Source: Bacteroidales bacterium (GTDB lineage Bacteria > Bacteroidota > Bacteroidia > Bacteroidales > UBA932). Taken from it: a stretch of DNA of 64,000 bases. Within the stretch, counting starts at the first letter, position 1; every line of letters begins with the position of its first letter. The translations under genes and the position numbers were made by a program. The notes under the pieces are model-generated. The model was not told the origin of the DNA. It made no database searches and saw only the letters and a list, made by a program, of their open reading frames with translations. The stretch is from NCBI GenBank assembly GCA_017469425.1, contig JAFUGJ010000036.1, forward strand, positions 1 to 64,000. Direction: 5' to 3'. Of this stretch, positions 33,577 to 42,027 are shown piece after piece.

Positions 33577-34266
33577 ATGGAAAAGACAACCAGCAAAAGC
33601 AAAGTTTACAATTTAATTATCATGGACCGAAGCGGTTCAATGTGGGATATTCAGAGACCTGCCATCCAGGGATATAACGAAGTCCTTGGAGGAGTAAAAG
33701 CAGACGCAAAGAAATATGCCGATTCGCAGGATCATTATATCACACTCGTCCTGTTCGACAGCTCTTCCATCGACGAAGTATATTGGAATGCTAATCCATC
33801 CGAGGCAGAGGTTTTGACTCCGGAGACCTATGTGCCAGGTGCCTGCACTCCGCTATACGATGCCATCGGTCGCACTCTTACTAAACTGGAGAAGGAACTC
33901 AAGGATAGAGACAACTATTCCGTTGTGGTCACTATAATTACGGACGGGCTGGAAAACAGTTCGTCTGAATACAGCCTTTCGGCCATCCAGGCGCTTATCA
34001 AGCATCTTAAGGGAGAAGGATGGTCTTTCGCCTATATGGGTACAGACCATGATGTGGAAGGCGTTACCATAAGTCTTTCCATTACCAATGTCGTCAAGTT
34101 TGAAAAGACGGAAGCGGAAACAAAGGCCGTATTTGAGAAAGAGCGCCGGGCTCGCGGCCGCTATTCAAAGAAGATGGCAGAGTTCGATTTGGCATCACCT
34201 TGTGCTTCGATGGAGGAGAGGAAAATCTTCCAGTCTAAGATTGCCGACGAGTTCTATGATGAATAG
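33577..34266 (+). CDS. VWA-domain protein
   Basis: A 229-residue cytoplasmic protein consisting almost wholly of a von Willebrand A domain. The MIDAS motif is Asp17-x-Ser19-x-Ser21 (DRSGSM), with a conserved Thr in TPLYDAIG and Asp in TIITDGLENSS. Such single-domain proteins bind metal and partner proteins; some occur with stress or nucleotide-modification genes. The ATG at 33577 starts the domain; the longer frame begins upstream of the transcription start. The ADP-ribosylglycohydrolase gene follows 42 bp later. Confidence 0.87.
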   Translation: MEKTTSKSKVYNLIIMDRSGSMWDIQRPAIQGYNEVLGGVKADAKKYADSQDHYITLVLFDSSSIDEVYWNANPSEAEVLTPETYVPGACTPLYDAIGRTLTKLEKELKDRDNYSVVVTIITDGLENSSSEYSLSAIQALIKHLKGEGWSFAYMGTDHDVEGVTISLSITNVVKFEKTEAETKAVFEKERRARGRYSKKMAEFDLASPCASMEERKIFQSKIADEFYDE

Positions 34267-34308
34267 ACCCGGGGAAATAGTTAAATTTACAGGAACAAAG
34301 GAAATAAG

Positions 34309-35181
34309 ATGTTAGGAGCAATTACAGGAGATACCGTGGGCTCGGCCTACGAGTTCTGCAACACAAAAGACTACAACTTCACGCTTTTTCTCGGGAACAG
34401 CGCATACACTGATGACAGCATCATGACGATGGCTGTCGCATACTGGCTGCTTAAGGACAAAGAGCATACCTATCAGGGGCTGGAGGACATTATGGTCGAG
34501 TTCGGCCATAAATGCCCCTGCCCTATGGGTGGATATGGAGGCGGATTTCACACCTGGCTTTTCTTCCCGGATGGCTTGTATAACTTCGACGATAAATATG
34601 GCGAAGCTCCGTATGAGTCGAATACAGGAAGGCATCCTTATGGTTCATGGGGAAACGGCTCAGCCATGAGAGTCTCCGCCGTTGGTTGGTTTTTCGACAC
34701 ACTGGAGGAGACTGAACATGTGGCCGCCATTTCTGCTGCTATAACCCACAATCATCCGGAAGGCATCAAGGGTGCTCAGGCTACAGCGGCTTCGATTTGG
34801 ATGGCAAGAAACGGAAAGACAAAAGAGGAAATCCGCGATTACATCGAGAGGTCTTACGGATACAACCTTCATAAAACATGGGAGGATTGGCATTATGCGT
34901 ACTATTGGCAGTCCAGCTGTCAGGGAACCGTCCCGCAGGCAATAATTGCCTTCCTTGACTCGGAAGATTTCGAGGATGCTATCCGCAAAGCTGTTTCATT
35001 GGGTGGTGACAGTGACACTCTTGCTTGCATCACCGGCGGCATTGCAGAGGCGTTCTATAAAGAAATACCCAAGTCGATGGCAGACAGCGTGGCTCGACCC
35101 TTCCCGGTAATCTTCAACAAGATTCTGGATGCCGTCAGGGAAGAGACCGTGTATGGCAAAACCTGCAAAATAGTTGAGTAA
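34309..35181 (+). CDS. ADP-ribosylglycohydrolase (DraG family)
   Basis: A 290-residue enzyme that would remove ADP-ribose from proteins, nucleic acids or small molecules. The dinuclear metal site is indicated by Thr34-Asp35-Asp36 (YTDDSIM) and the late GGDSDTLACITGGIAEA motif (about 231-245). The family start GAITGDTVGSAYE is clear. Slightly compact, with an aromatic-rich middle (GYGGGFHTWLFFPDG) not present in DraG itself. The DUF1810 ORF starts within its stop codon (TAATG), and the VWA gene precedes it, so the three form one transcript. Confidence 0.93.
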   Translation: MLGAITGDTVGSAYEFCNTKDYNFTLFLGNSAYTDDSIMTMAVAYWLLKDKEHTYQGLEDIMVEFGHKCPCPMGGYGGGFHTWLFFPDGLYNFDDKYGEAPYESNTGRHPYGSWGNGSAMRVSAVGWFFDTLEETEHVAAISAAITHNHPEGIKGAQATAASIWMARNGKTKEEIRDYIERSYGYNLHKTWEDWHYAYYWQSSCQGTVPQAIIAFLDSEDFEDAIRKAVSLGGDSDTLACITGGIAEAFYKEIPKSMADSVARPFPVIFNKILDAVREETVYGKTCKIVE

Positions 35182-35585
35182 TGGAAGGCATTGAAAGATT
35201 TCTGGACGGCCAGCGCTTTGGATATGAAAGCGCTCTTGCCGAAATGAAGCAGGGCTAGAAGCGTAATCACTGGATCTTGTATATCTTCCCTCAGGTGAAA
35301 GGGCTTGGGCATAGCCCGAATGCCCAATACTACGGCATCAAGGATTTGGATGAAGCGAAGGCCTACCTCCAACATCCGGTGCTGGAGCAGCGGTTAAGGG
35401 AGATAACAACAGAAGTGTTAAAGCACTCAAACAGCGACATCGAAACCATTATGGGCTGCCGGATTGATGCCGTGAAATTCAGGTCCGACATTTTCAAAAC
35501 AGCACTCGATACTTTCTTCCAAGGGAAGGCAGACGGGAAAACACTGTCAATTTTAGGGGAAAATGTTCTTCCTCGGCAAGAATGA
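35181..35585 (+). pseudogene. DUF1810 gene with an in-frame TAG at codon 26
   Basis: Reads MEGIERFLDGQR...ALAEMKQG, a TAG stop (35256-35258), then KRNHWILYIFPQVKGLG, YYGIKDLDEAKAYLQHPVL and a complete C-terminus to 35585. The family normally has a basic residue where TAG stands (G-(R/K)-K-R-x-HW). Everything else is intact, so the nonsense change looks recent, or the codon is read through, or the call is a sequencing error. DUF1810 function is not established. It is translationally linked to the ADP-ribosylglycohydrolase by a 1-bp overlap. Confidence 0.8.
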
Positions 35586-35686
35586 AGTCCTCCAGATCTT
35601 TAAAAACATACTCGAAAAAAGTTGCTTACAAGCATGCATATGCGTATATTTCAAACCTTCCAGATAAGTTCTTTGAGGTCATTTAA
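35582..35686 (+). CDS. Very short ORF coupled to DUF1810 (34 codons)
   Basis: MKSSRSLKTYSKK... ending PDKFFEVI. The ATG overlaps the DUF1810 stop by 4 bp (ATGA), the pattern of translational coupling. Basic N-terminal half, no recognised family. It could be a small partner protein or a remnant of a longer gene. Confidence 0.3.
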   Translation: MKSSRSLKTYSKKVAYKHAYAYISNLPDKFFEVI

Positions 35687-35770
35687 GGAAACATTGTTTT
35701 GATTGTGGCATTTAATCGCTTTTGACCGCGCGAACTGTTACCTTTTACACCAACATCCTGATAGTGGCCG

Positions 35771-35799
35771 AAAAAAAGCCCGGAATAGTTCCCAGGCTT
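35771..35799 (-). terminator. Intrinsic terminator of the leftward operon ending at 35836
   Basis: Minus strand: an imperfect stem AAGCC-t-GGGAA / TTCC-GGGCTT with a 3-nt loop, followed by a run of seven T, 37 bp after the lipoprotein stop. Confidence 0.7.
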
Positions 35800-35835
35800 A
35801 TTTCATGTCCAAAACATGGTCAAGAAGGTGAAAAG

Positions 35836-36561
35836 TCATTTCCAGGTTGGTTTATTGAAATCGGATTCGAGGGCGTCGAATCGGGTTATGGAACCATCGT
35901 CGTTAATTCTGATGGCATAATAACATCCAGGGGAATTCCCATTCTCGTCAATCATATCAACAGCAAATGAAGCCATGACGAATGTGTTTCTGGAAATGCG
36001 ATTGGTTGAGATTGAATTCCATAAGCCATATCCTTCGCAGGCCAATTTGACGCAGCCTGTTACTGACCTGTCTTTTACAATAAGGGCAAAAGCATCGTGA
36101 TAACCCACCCGCTTCTCATTCACTACCGTGTAGATGTAACAATTGAGAGAATCGGAGACATCCAGAGTTCCGCAATATGTGTAAACTTCATTTGGAGTAA
36201 TTTGCGTTTCTTCCAACTCATCCCTGCCGTAATCTGAACGGGCATCATAATGGTTCACTTGTTCAAGATTCAGGAATTCTATCAAAACCACTCCGGAGAA
36301 TATTTCACCTTTTGGCATCTTGAATACCATTCGATTCCCAACTATGGTCCATCCCCACTTCTTGAAAGGCCAACCCTTCAAAGGCTTGCTATTGTTTGAC
36401 AAGAACTCCTGAAGGTACTTTCCGATTCTATTGTAGTCCGCGGTGGCAACTTGTTCTTTTGAAACAGCCGCCTTACCCGGCTCCTTATGCTTCTTTGGCC
36501 CAAAAGAACACGCATTGGAGAGCAGAACCGTAAGCAATATGATAATAAAACTTCTTAGCAT
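35836..36561 (-). CDS. Hypothetical lipoprotein
   Basis: A 241-residue protein with a lipoprotein signal (MLRSFIIILLTVLLSNACSF; Cys about 18). The mature part is not recognised; it contains KGWPFKKWGWTIVGNRMVFKM and CYYAIRINDDGSITRF. The start at 36561 gives a clean lipobox; the frame to 36585 would extend the signal. It lies 36 bp after the glutaredoxin-like gene on the same strand and is followed by a terminator, so it may close that operon. Confidence 0.65.
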   Translation of the reverse strand: MLRSFIIILLTVLLSNACSFGPKKHKEPGKAAVSKEQVATADYNRIGKYLQEFLSNNSKPLKGWPFKKWGWTIVGNRMVFKMPKGEIFSGVVLIEFLNLEQVNHYDARSDYGRDELEETQITPNEVYTYCGTLDVSDSLNCYIYTVVNEKRVGYHDAFALIVKDRSVTGCVKLACEGYGLWNSISTNRISRNTFVMASFAVDMIDENGNSPGCYYAIRINDDGSITRFDALESDFNKPTWK

Positions 36562-36597
36562 ATAAGTACAAAGCAGGATAAACAACTCGACAAAAAA

Positions 36598-36897
36598 TCA
36601 GCACCCGTGGCCGTCCAGGCTGCATGAGGCTCCGGAAGCTTCCGGGCGGGGTTCAAGGCCGACATCCTTGGAATAGAGGGTGACCGTGCCATCTTCAAGC
36701 ACATAGCACGGGATTCCGACATCGCCTATCTTCTTTGCCTCATCGAAAGCCGGATGGGAATCGCGCAAATCCAGGAACTGCTTGAGATTCCGCACATGCC
36801 TGCCTATATCGATTACTTCGAAACCGGGATTGCCTTCAACCTGTTTTTCGACATACTCACAGTCAGGGCAAGTATGCATCACATACATCTTTATCAT
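36598..36897 (-). CDS. Glutaredoxin-related thiol-redox protein
   Basis: A 99-residue protein with a thioredoxin-fold start MIKMYVMHTCPDCEYV, where Cys-Pro-Asp-Cys is the redox motif, and a cis-proline region VGIPCYVLEDG. A tail with two further cysteines (SCSLDGHGC) could bind metal. It starts 4 bp after the symporter stop and is therefore co-transcribed with it. The specific partner is unknown. Confidence 0.82.
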   Translation of the reverse strand: MIKMYVMHTCPDCEYVEKQVEGNPGFEVIDIGRHVRNLKQFLDLRDSHPAFDEAKKIGDVGIPCYVLEDGTVTLYSKDVGLEPRPEASGASCSLDGHGC

Positions 36898-36901
36898 AAC
36901 A

Positions 36902-38110
36902 CTACTGTTTCAAAATTGACATATCCTTGTCGGTCATGGCGCAGACGCAGGAATCGGACCATACATTCTCGGCGGTCTCTACCATGTCGATAATGGTATA
37001 GATGGGAAGGATAAGCCCCATCACCTCAACCGGTGCTCCTATTCCTGTCATAAGAGATACGGTAAGGAAGAAGCAGCCCATGGGCACACCGGCGTTCCCT
37101 ACGGCGGAAACTACGGCAATCAGTACCCAGAGAAGCATGGTGCCGACACTCAGGATGATTCCTCCATTCTGCATCACAAAGAGCGAACTCACGAGTATGA
37201 AAGCCGCGCATCCGTTCATATTGATGGTCGTACAGACAGGGAGGACGAACCGGGACACTTTAGGGTCGACACCGAGCCTGTCTTCCGCCGAAGAAAGCGT
37301 CACCGGCAGCGTAGCGGCAGAACTCTTTGTAAAAAGTGCCATCATCACAGCCGGACTCATGGCCTTGAACACCCTGAACGGATTGATTCTCCGTGCAAGG
37401 AGGAATAGAGGCAGTACAATGAAAAACTGTATCATGTTTCCTATCAGGATTACCGCCGTATAGCGTCCGAGGGAGCCGAGGATGATGCCTCCGCCAAGCT
37501 GCGCGGACAGTTGCGCGGAAAAAGCCAGGATACCGAGAGGGAGAGTCCAGATAAGAGCCTTGATAAGGGAGAAGAAAAGCTCCTGCAATCCTTCTATTCC
37601 CTTTACCAGGACGGATTTCCGGTCACTATCTTTCATATAGGCGAGCGCAAACCCGAACGCAATGGCTATCAGGAGTATTGAAAGGACATTTCCGGAGAGG
37701 AATGGCTGGACGACATTATTGGGAATGACCGATATGATGTGTTCGTAGAAACCAAGGCCGCCCTCCTGTGCAGTCGGGGTCGCGCCAAGGACCTCGGCGG
37801 GGATATTCTTAGGTGCAATGAGAAGATACATCCCCATTCCCACAAGCGCGGCGGCGAGCGTGGTCAGCAGGGTATAAGTGATTGTGTGGCCGAATATTCT
37901 GCGGGTGCTGCGCTGCTTCCCGAAAGAAATCAGCGTGGTCATGATTGCCAGCGCAACCGTAGGAACGGCGAGGAACTGGAAAAGCCGCGTGTAAATGGTG
38001 GCGACAAATGAAAAGGCTCTGTCCATCCATTCCACTTTCAGAAGACCCAGCGCCGCACCCAGCACGAGCGCTCCAAGCCACCAGAAAAGTTGTTTGTTGG
38101 ATTTTCTCAT
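36902..38110 (-). CDS. Dicarboxylate/amino acid:cation symporter (DAACS family)
   Basis: A 402-residue inner-membrane transporter of the GltP/DctA family, importing dicarboxylates or acidic amino acids with H+ or Na+. Eight transmembrane helices and two re-entrant loops are indicated; the signatures FTKSSAATLPVTL (hairpin 1) and TTINMNGCAAFI (helix 7) are present, as is VGNAGVPMG in hairpin 2. Slightly short of the 420-440 typical length. Neighbour spacing is 11 bp upstream and 4 bp downstream. Confidence 0.93.
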   Translation of the reverse strand: MRKSNKQLFWWLGALVLGAALGLLKVEWMDRAFSFVATIYTRLFQFLAVPTVALAIMTTLISFGKQRSTRRIFGHTITYTLLTTLAAALVGMGMYLLIAPKNIPAEVLGATPTAQEGGLGFYEHIISVIPNNVVQPFLSGNVLSILLIAIAFGFALAYMKDSDRKSVLVKGIEGLQELFFSLIKALIWTLPLGILAFSAQLSAQLGGGIILGSLGRYTAVILIGNMIQFFIVLPLFLLARRINPFRVFKAMSPAVMMALFTKSSAATLPVTLSSAEDRLGVDPKVSRFVLPVCTTINMNGCAAFILVSSLFVMQNGGIILSVGTMLLWVLIAVVSAVGNAGVPMGCFFLTVSLMTGIGAPVEVMGLILPIYTIIDMVETAENVWSDSCVCAMTDKDMSILKQ

Positions 38111-38121
38111 AAAATCATGTA

Positions 38122-38526
38122 TTACTTCGACAATTCGAGTGTTGCAAGCAGGCGGTTGCCGGCAGGAAAACTTTCCCGCACGGGGCGGTATGAGCTCTTC
38201 AGATGCATTTCGGCTGCTTTCAGGCGCATGGCAAGAAGGACTTCGCCAAGCCTTATCAGATAATCCTTTGGCGAGGACGGGCCGAGAATCCTGATGCAGG
38301 AAGCAGATTCATCCACCTCAAAAGAGAATTCGTGCGGCGCTATAATTTTGGCGGCCCTCACTACGGCCTCATACTGCACGCTCATGAGGGCGGCATCTCC
38401 GGCAGCATTTTCTTCGGAACACGAAAGGGCCTTCAGCAAGGCTTCCGTGCCGGGATTCACCTTACGGTATACCGTGCGCCCCTGCCGCAGGGCTTCCATC
38501 TTGTTTTCCAGATAGTTGTCGGCCAT
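38122..38526 (-). CDS. Small conserved protein downstream of the FAD oxidoreductase
   Basis: A 134-residue cytoplasmic protein beginning MADNYLENKMEALRQGRTVYR. The middle is alpha/beta (AVVRAAKIIAPHEFSFEVDESASCIRILG). This start is shared by short Bacteroidota proteins of unknown function; no catalytic motif is visible. The ATG at 38526 lies 2 bp after the stop of the oxidoreductase gene, so the two are coupled; the longer frame to 38622 lies inside that gene and is rejected. Confidence 0.68.
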   Translation of the reverse strand: MADNYLENKMEALRQGRTVYRKVNPGTEALLKALSCSEENAAGDAALMSVQYEAVVRAAKIIAPHEFSFEVDESASCIRILGPSSPKDYLIRLGEVLLAMRLKAAEMHLKSSYRPVRESFPAGNRLLATLELSK

Positions 38527-38528
38527 AC

Positions 38529-40112
38529 TCAAAGACAGTTTTCTGCAACGGCCTCCGCGCACCTTATTCCGTCGATGGCGGAAGAAACTATACCCCCGGA
38601 ATAGCCTGCACCCTCTCCGCAAGGGTAGATGCCGGGAGCCGAAACATACTGCAGGGTCTGCGGGTCGCGGGGGATGCGCACCGGCGACGAAGTGCGGGAT
38701 TCGACTCCGAGCAAAAGCGCCGCGTTGGTGTAGTAGTTGCGTATCTTCACGCGGGGAAAGACCTTCCGCAGCCTGTCGGCCACGATGGAAGGCAGCAGCT
38801 CATGCAGAGGGGCGGAAATCACTCCGGGATGATAGCTGGTTTCCGGCATTTTCTTGCTGAGGCGCCCGAGGCAGAAATCTTCCATCCGCTGCGCAGGTGC
38901 CGCCATGGGATTTTCGGGGATGTCCGCCTGGATGTCCCTGAGACGCAGGCCCGCCCTCTCGGCTATTGCACGGATTTCCGGGCCTCCGGCACGCACTGCC
39001 GCGCAGTAATCAAACATCTTCATCTCAACGGAGTGCTGCCAGTCCATCAGTCGGAAAGGGCTTCCGCCGGGAATATCCTCCGGCTCAACCTGCACCACAA
39101 CCCCTGCATTGGCGAATTTTCCGCTTCGTGCGGAATTCGACATGCCATTCAGCACGACGGTTCCGTCCTCGGTAGAAGAAGGCACCAGAATCCCTCCGGG
39201 GCACATGCAGAAAGAGAACACTCCCCTGCCGTCCTGCTGCTCCACAAAAGAGTATTCCGCTGCGGGAACTCCAGGTTTCCATGTGCCGTGGTACTGCGCC
39301 CAGTTTATTTTTTCCTGCGGATGCTCAACCCTCACTCCGAGGGCGAATCCCTTAGCTTCCAGCGCTCCTCCGGCAGCGGACAGCATCTCATAGACATCGC
39401 GCGCGGAATGTCCGGTAGCAAGGATTACCGCCTTGCCGCAGAACTCCCTTCCGTCCGCCGTCCTGGCTTTGAAATTGCCCGCAGAACCCTCTATCTCGCA
39501 GACCCTTGCACCAAAATGATACTCTCCCCCATGCCCGATTATGCATTTGCGGATGTTTTCCACCACGACAGGGAGTTTATCCGAGCCTATATGGGGATGG
39601 GCGTCGGTAAGGATGTCTTTCGATGCCCCGAAATCAACCATCTGCTGCAGCACTTCGCGTATATCTCCGCGCTTGGAGCTTCTGGTATAGAGTTTCCCGT
39701 CGGAAAAGGCTCCGGCACCACCTTCTCCATAGCAATAGTTCGACTCGGGGTCTACAATCCCGCTCCGGGAAAGCTTTGCCATGTCGAATTTTCGCTGATG
39801 CACATCCTTCCCCCGCTCAAGCACTATGGGTTTCAGCCCGAGGGTGAGAAGCTTGAGGGCGGCAAACATTCCGGCGGGGCCCGCGCCCACGACAATCACA
39901 GGCTCGGCACCTGTCACATTCCTGTATTCCGGAAGGACATAAGGCTGATACTCCCCCGGCGCATAAGCCTCATAGCGGTAACGCCACACCGGCTCTTTTC
40001 TGGCATCGATGGAGCGCTTTACAAGAACGGCATAAAGCCCGCCCGCCTTGGCATCGATTTCTTTCTGCCTCGGCTCACGGCTCAAAGGACAGGTCAACTC
40101 AAACTCAATCAT
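38529..40112 (-). CDS. FAD-dependent oxidoreductase (COG2509 type)
   Basis: A 527-residue flavoprotein. The dinucleotide-binding fold is VIVVGAGPAGMFAALKLL (about 92-109), followed by the family motif NYCYGEGGAGAFSDGKLYTRS and, near the C-terminus, GIYPCGEGAGYSGGIVSSAIDG. A short N-terminal domain (1-70) is typical of this group. The reaction is unknown. It begins directly after the mnmA stop and is followed by the 134-residue protein, within a long leftward operon. Confidence 0.88.
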   Translation of the reverse strand: MIEFELTCPLSREPRQKEIDAKAGGLYAVLVKRSIDARKEPVWRYRYEAYAPGEYQPYVLPEYRNVTGAEPVIVVGAGPAGMFAALKLLTLGLKPIVLERGKDVHQRKFDMAKLSRSGIVDPESNYCYGEGGAGAFSDGKLYTRSSKRGDIREVLQQMVDFGASKDILTDAHPHIGSDKLPVVVENIRKCIIGHGGEYHFGARVCEIEGSAGNFKARTADGREFCGKAVILATGHSARDVYEMLSAAGGALEAKGFALGVRVEHPQEKINWAQYHGTWKPGVPAAEYSFVEQQDGRGVFSFCMCPGGILVPSSTEDGTVVLNGMSNSARSGKFANAGVVVQVEPEDIPGGSPFRLMDWQHSVEMKMFDYCAAVRAGGPEIRAIAERAGLRLRDIQADIPENPMAAPAQRMEDFCLGRLSKKMPETSYHPGVISAPLHELLPSIVADRLRKVFPRVKIRNYYTNAALLLGVESRTSSPVRIPRDPQTLQYVSAPGIYPCGEGAGYSGGIVSSAIDGIRCAEAVAENCL

Positions 40113-41504
40113 TTATCGGGATATTACGCCGCTTCCTAACATTTCATCGTCGGAAGCGTACCACACTGCAAACTGCCCGGCGGTAATGCCGCGCTGGGCG
40201 GAGTCAAACAAAATATACAGCCCGTCCTCGCGGCATAGCAGCACAGCATCCTGCAAAGGCTGACGGTAACGGATGCGCACACGGTAACGGCGCATCTGTC
40301 CGGGCTGCATCTGCAAATCCGGCCTTATCCAATGCACTTCATCGGGGTTTATATGCAGGCACAACCTCGAAAGGCCCTTGTGCCTGTGGCCTTCACCCAC
40401 ATATATGGTATTGCTCTGTATATCGGTGGAAATCACGAAAAGGGAATCTTTGTGTCCTCCGATGTTCAGCCCCTTGCGCTGCCCTATCGTATAGAACTGG
40501 GCACCTTCGTGGCGGCCTGCAATCTTTCCGAAAGGATTTTCCTTGTAGCGGGTTTTGCGGACATGCTTTTTTCCGGAACGGTAAGTTTCGGTTTCGAAAG
40601 TGATGGATGAGTAATCCAGCGGGGTCGAGAGAAGCGCCAGGGCCCCGCCGCCAAGGGCTCCGATACGCCCGTCGTCGAAAGGATGGGCATCATCTGCCGG
40701 GGTGCATTTGTCTTCCGAAATATAATTGGAAATCATAGGCAGAGGGCCATCGAAACCATCTTTGAGGATGCTCCGTACAATCCCGCACTGGCGTCCGTAC
40801 AATTCATCGGATGAGTAGAAGGCATCATATACCTCCACTACATTCCCCTCTACCGAGCGCAACTGCTGCTTGAGAAAAGTAGGAAGGTCCACCTTGCCCA
40901 CGAAGCATATTCCCTGTGAATCCTTCTTTTCGGCTGAAGGCAAATCGGCTTCTTTGGCTATCGCACGCACTTCCTTCTTGAGCAGTCCGCCGATGGGGAA
41001 AAGTGCCTTGGAAAGCTGCTCCTGGCTCAGTTGGCAGAGAAAATAACTCTGGTCCTTTCCGGGGTCGACCCCTTCGAGGATGCGGTACAGCTTTTCTCCG
41101 TCCGGGCCAACGGTTTCTTCCTTGCGGCAGTAATGCCCGGTTGCAACCATGTCTGCACCCATCTTGCGGGCCACCTCGAGAAAAGCATCGAACTTGATTT
41201 CCCGGTTGCACAGCACATCGGGATTGGGAGTACGGCCCCTGGAATACTCGTCGAACATGTAATCCACCACCTTCCGGCGGTAGGTCTTGCTCAAATCGAC
41301 GAAATAAAAAGGAATCCCTATTTTGCGGGCGACCATTTCCGCCACGAACTTGTCCTCCTCCCACTCGCAGTCGCCATGCAGGGTTGTGGAAGCGTCGTTC
41401 CAGTTCTGCATGAACATGGCAAAAACATCGTAGCCCTGCTGCTTCAGCAACAGAGCCGTGACGCTGGAATCAACTCCTCCTGAGAGTCCTACGCAGACTT
41501 TCAC
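40113..41504 (-). CDS. mnmA: tRNA-specific 2-thiouridylase MnmA
   Basis: A 463-residue enzyme that thiolates uridine 34 of Lys, Glu and Gln tRNAs. The PP-loop is GLSGGVDSSV (residues 6-15); catalytic cysteines are Cys99 (NPDVLCNREIKF) and Cys200 (SQGICFVG). FYTIGQRKGLNIGG marks the central domain. It is about 90 residues longer than the usual form because of an insertion (about 220-310) before the TIGQRKG motif. The ATG overlaps the DUF937-like gene stop by 4 bp. Confidence 0.95.
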   Translation of the reverse strand: MKVCVGLSGGVDSSVTALLLKQQGYDVFAMFMQNWNDASTTLHGDCEWEEDKFVAEMVARKIGIPFYFVDLSKTYRRKVVDYMFDEYSRGRTPNPDVLCNREIKFDAFLEVARKMGADMVATGHYCRKEETVGPDGEKLYRILEGVDPGKDQSYFLCQLSQEQLSKALFPIGGLLKKEVRAIAKEADLPSAEKKDSQGICFVGKVDLPTFLKQQLRSVEGNVVEVYDAFYSSDELYGRQCGIVRSILKDGFDGPLPMISNYISEDKCTPADDAHPFDDGRIGALGGGALALLSTPLDYSSITFETETYRSGKKHVRKTRYKENPFGKIAGRHEGAQFYTIGQRKGLNIGGHKDSLFVISTDIQSNTIYVGEGHRHKGLSRLCLHINPDEVHWIRPDLQMQPGQMRRYRVRIRYRQPLQDAVLLCREDGLYILFDSAQRGITAGQFAVWYASDDEMLGSGVISR

Positions 41505-41968
41505 TTCTTTCCGAAAAGGCTGCCTACAAGGCCGCTGGCCACGCTTCCGAGAAGCCCCGCGCCACCTGTGCTCTTGTTTCCTCCCTTCAGGGTAATCAGA
41601 AGGTCGTTGAGGTCGATGTCGCCATCACCGTCCTGGTCCTTGATAATATTGGAAAGATTGCCCATGACAGCAGGCACGAGTGCGGAAATGGCATTTGCTG
41701 ACGAGCCGAGATTCAGCCCGCCGAGTACATTCTTGCTGAACAGGCTGCCTGCGAGAGCCGTAACCGGGCTGGATGCAGCACTGACCTTGCCGGTAACAAG
41801 CTGGGTAATCTGGTCGATGCCGCCTGCCTTGGTCGCAGTCTGGGTAAGGCTGCCGAGCACGGAATCGGCAAGTCCGCCGAGGACCTGGTCTTTAACTGCA
41901 GAAGGGATTTCTACATTTCCTGCAGCAGCCGTAACCTGCTTGAGGATGAGATCGGAAATATTTGCCAT
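41501..41968 (-). CDS. DUF937-like protein with a dockerin-like calcium loop
   Basis: A 155-residue protein, Ala/Gly/Ser-rich with helical repeats (AVKDQVLGGLADSVLGSLTQ), ending in a Gly-rich tail GLLGSVASGLVGSLFGKK. Residues about 113-126 (DQDGDGDIDLNDLL) form an EF-hand/dockerin-type calcium loop. No signal peptide from the ATG at 41968, which is chosen because a -7 box lies at 41996-42003. It overlaps mnmA by 4 bp and begins the operon; why it is coupled to a tRNA enzyme is unclear. Confidence 0.72.
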   Translation of the reverse strand: MANISDLILKQVTAAAGNVEIPSAVKDQVLGGLADSVLGSLTQTATKAGGIDQITQLVTGKVSAASSPVTALAGSLFSKNVLGGLNLGSSANAISALVPAVMGNLSNIIKDQDGDGDIDLNDLLITLKGGNKSTGGAGLLGSVASGLVGSLFGKK

Positions 41969-41995
41969 AATATCTGTATTTAAGTTTTGTTTGTA

Positions 41996-42027
41996 CAAAA
42001 ATAGGATTAAAACTCCTTTTTTACAAT
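41996..42027 (-). promoter_or_regulatory. Promoter of the DUF937-mnmA operon
   Basis: Minus strand: ATTG (42024-42027), 20-nt spacer, -7 TATTTTTG (41996-42003). It lies inside the 3' end of the GH106-like gene. Confidence 0.5.

Noticed and set aside
38802..40139. A 445-codon open frame opposite the FAD-dependent oxidoreductase
   Set aside because: A shadow of the well-supported flavoprotein gene, with atypical composition and no motif.
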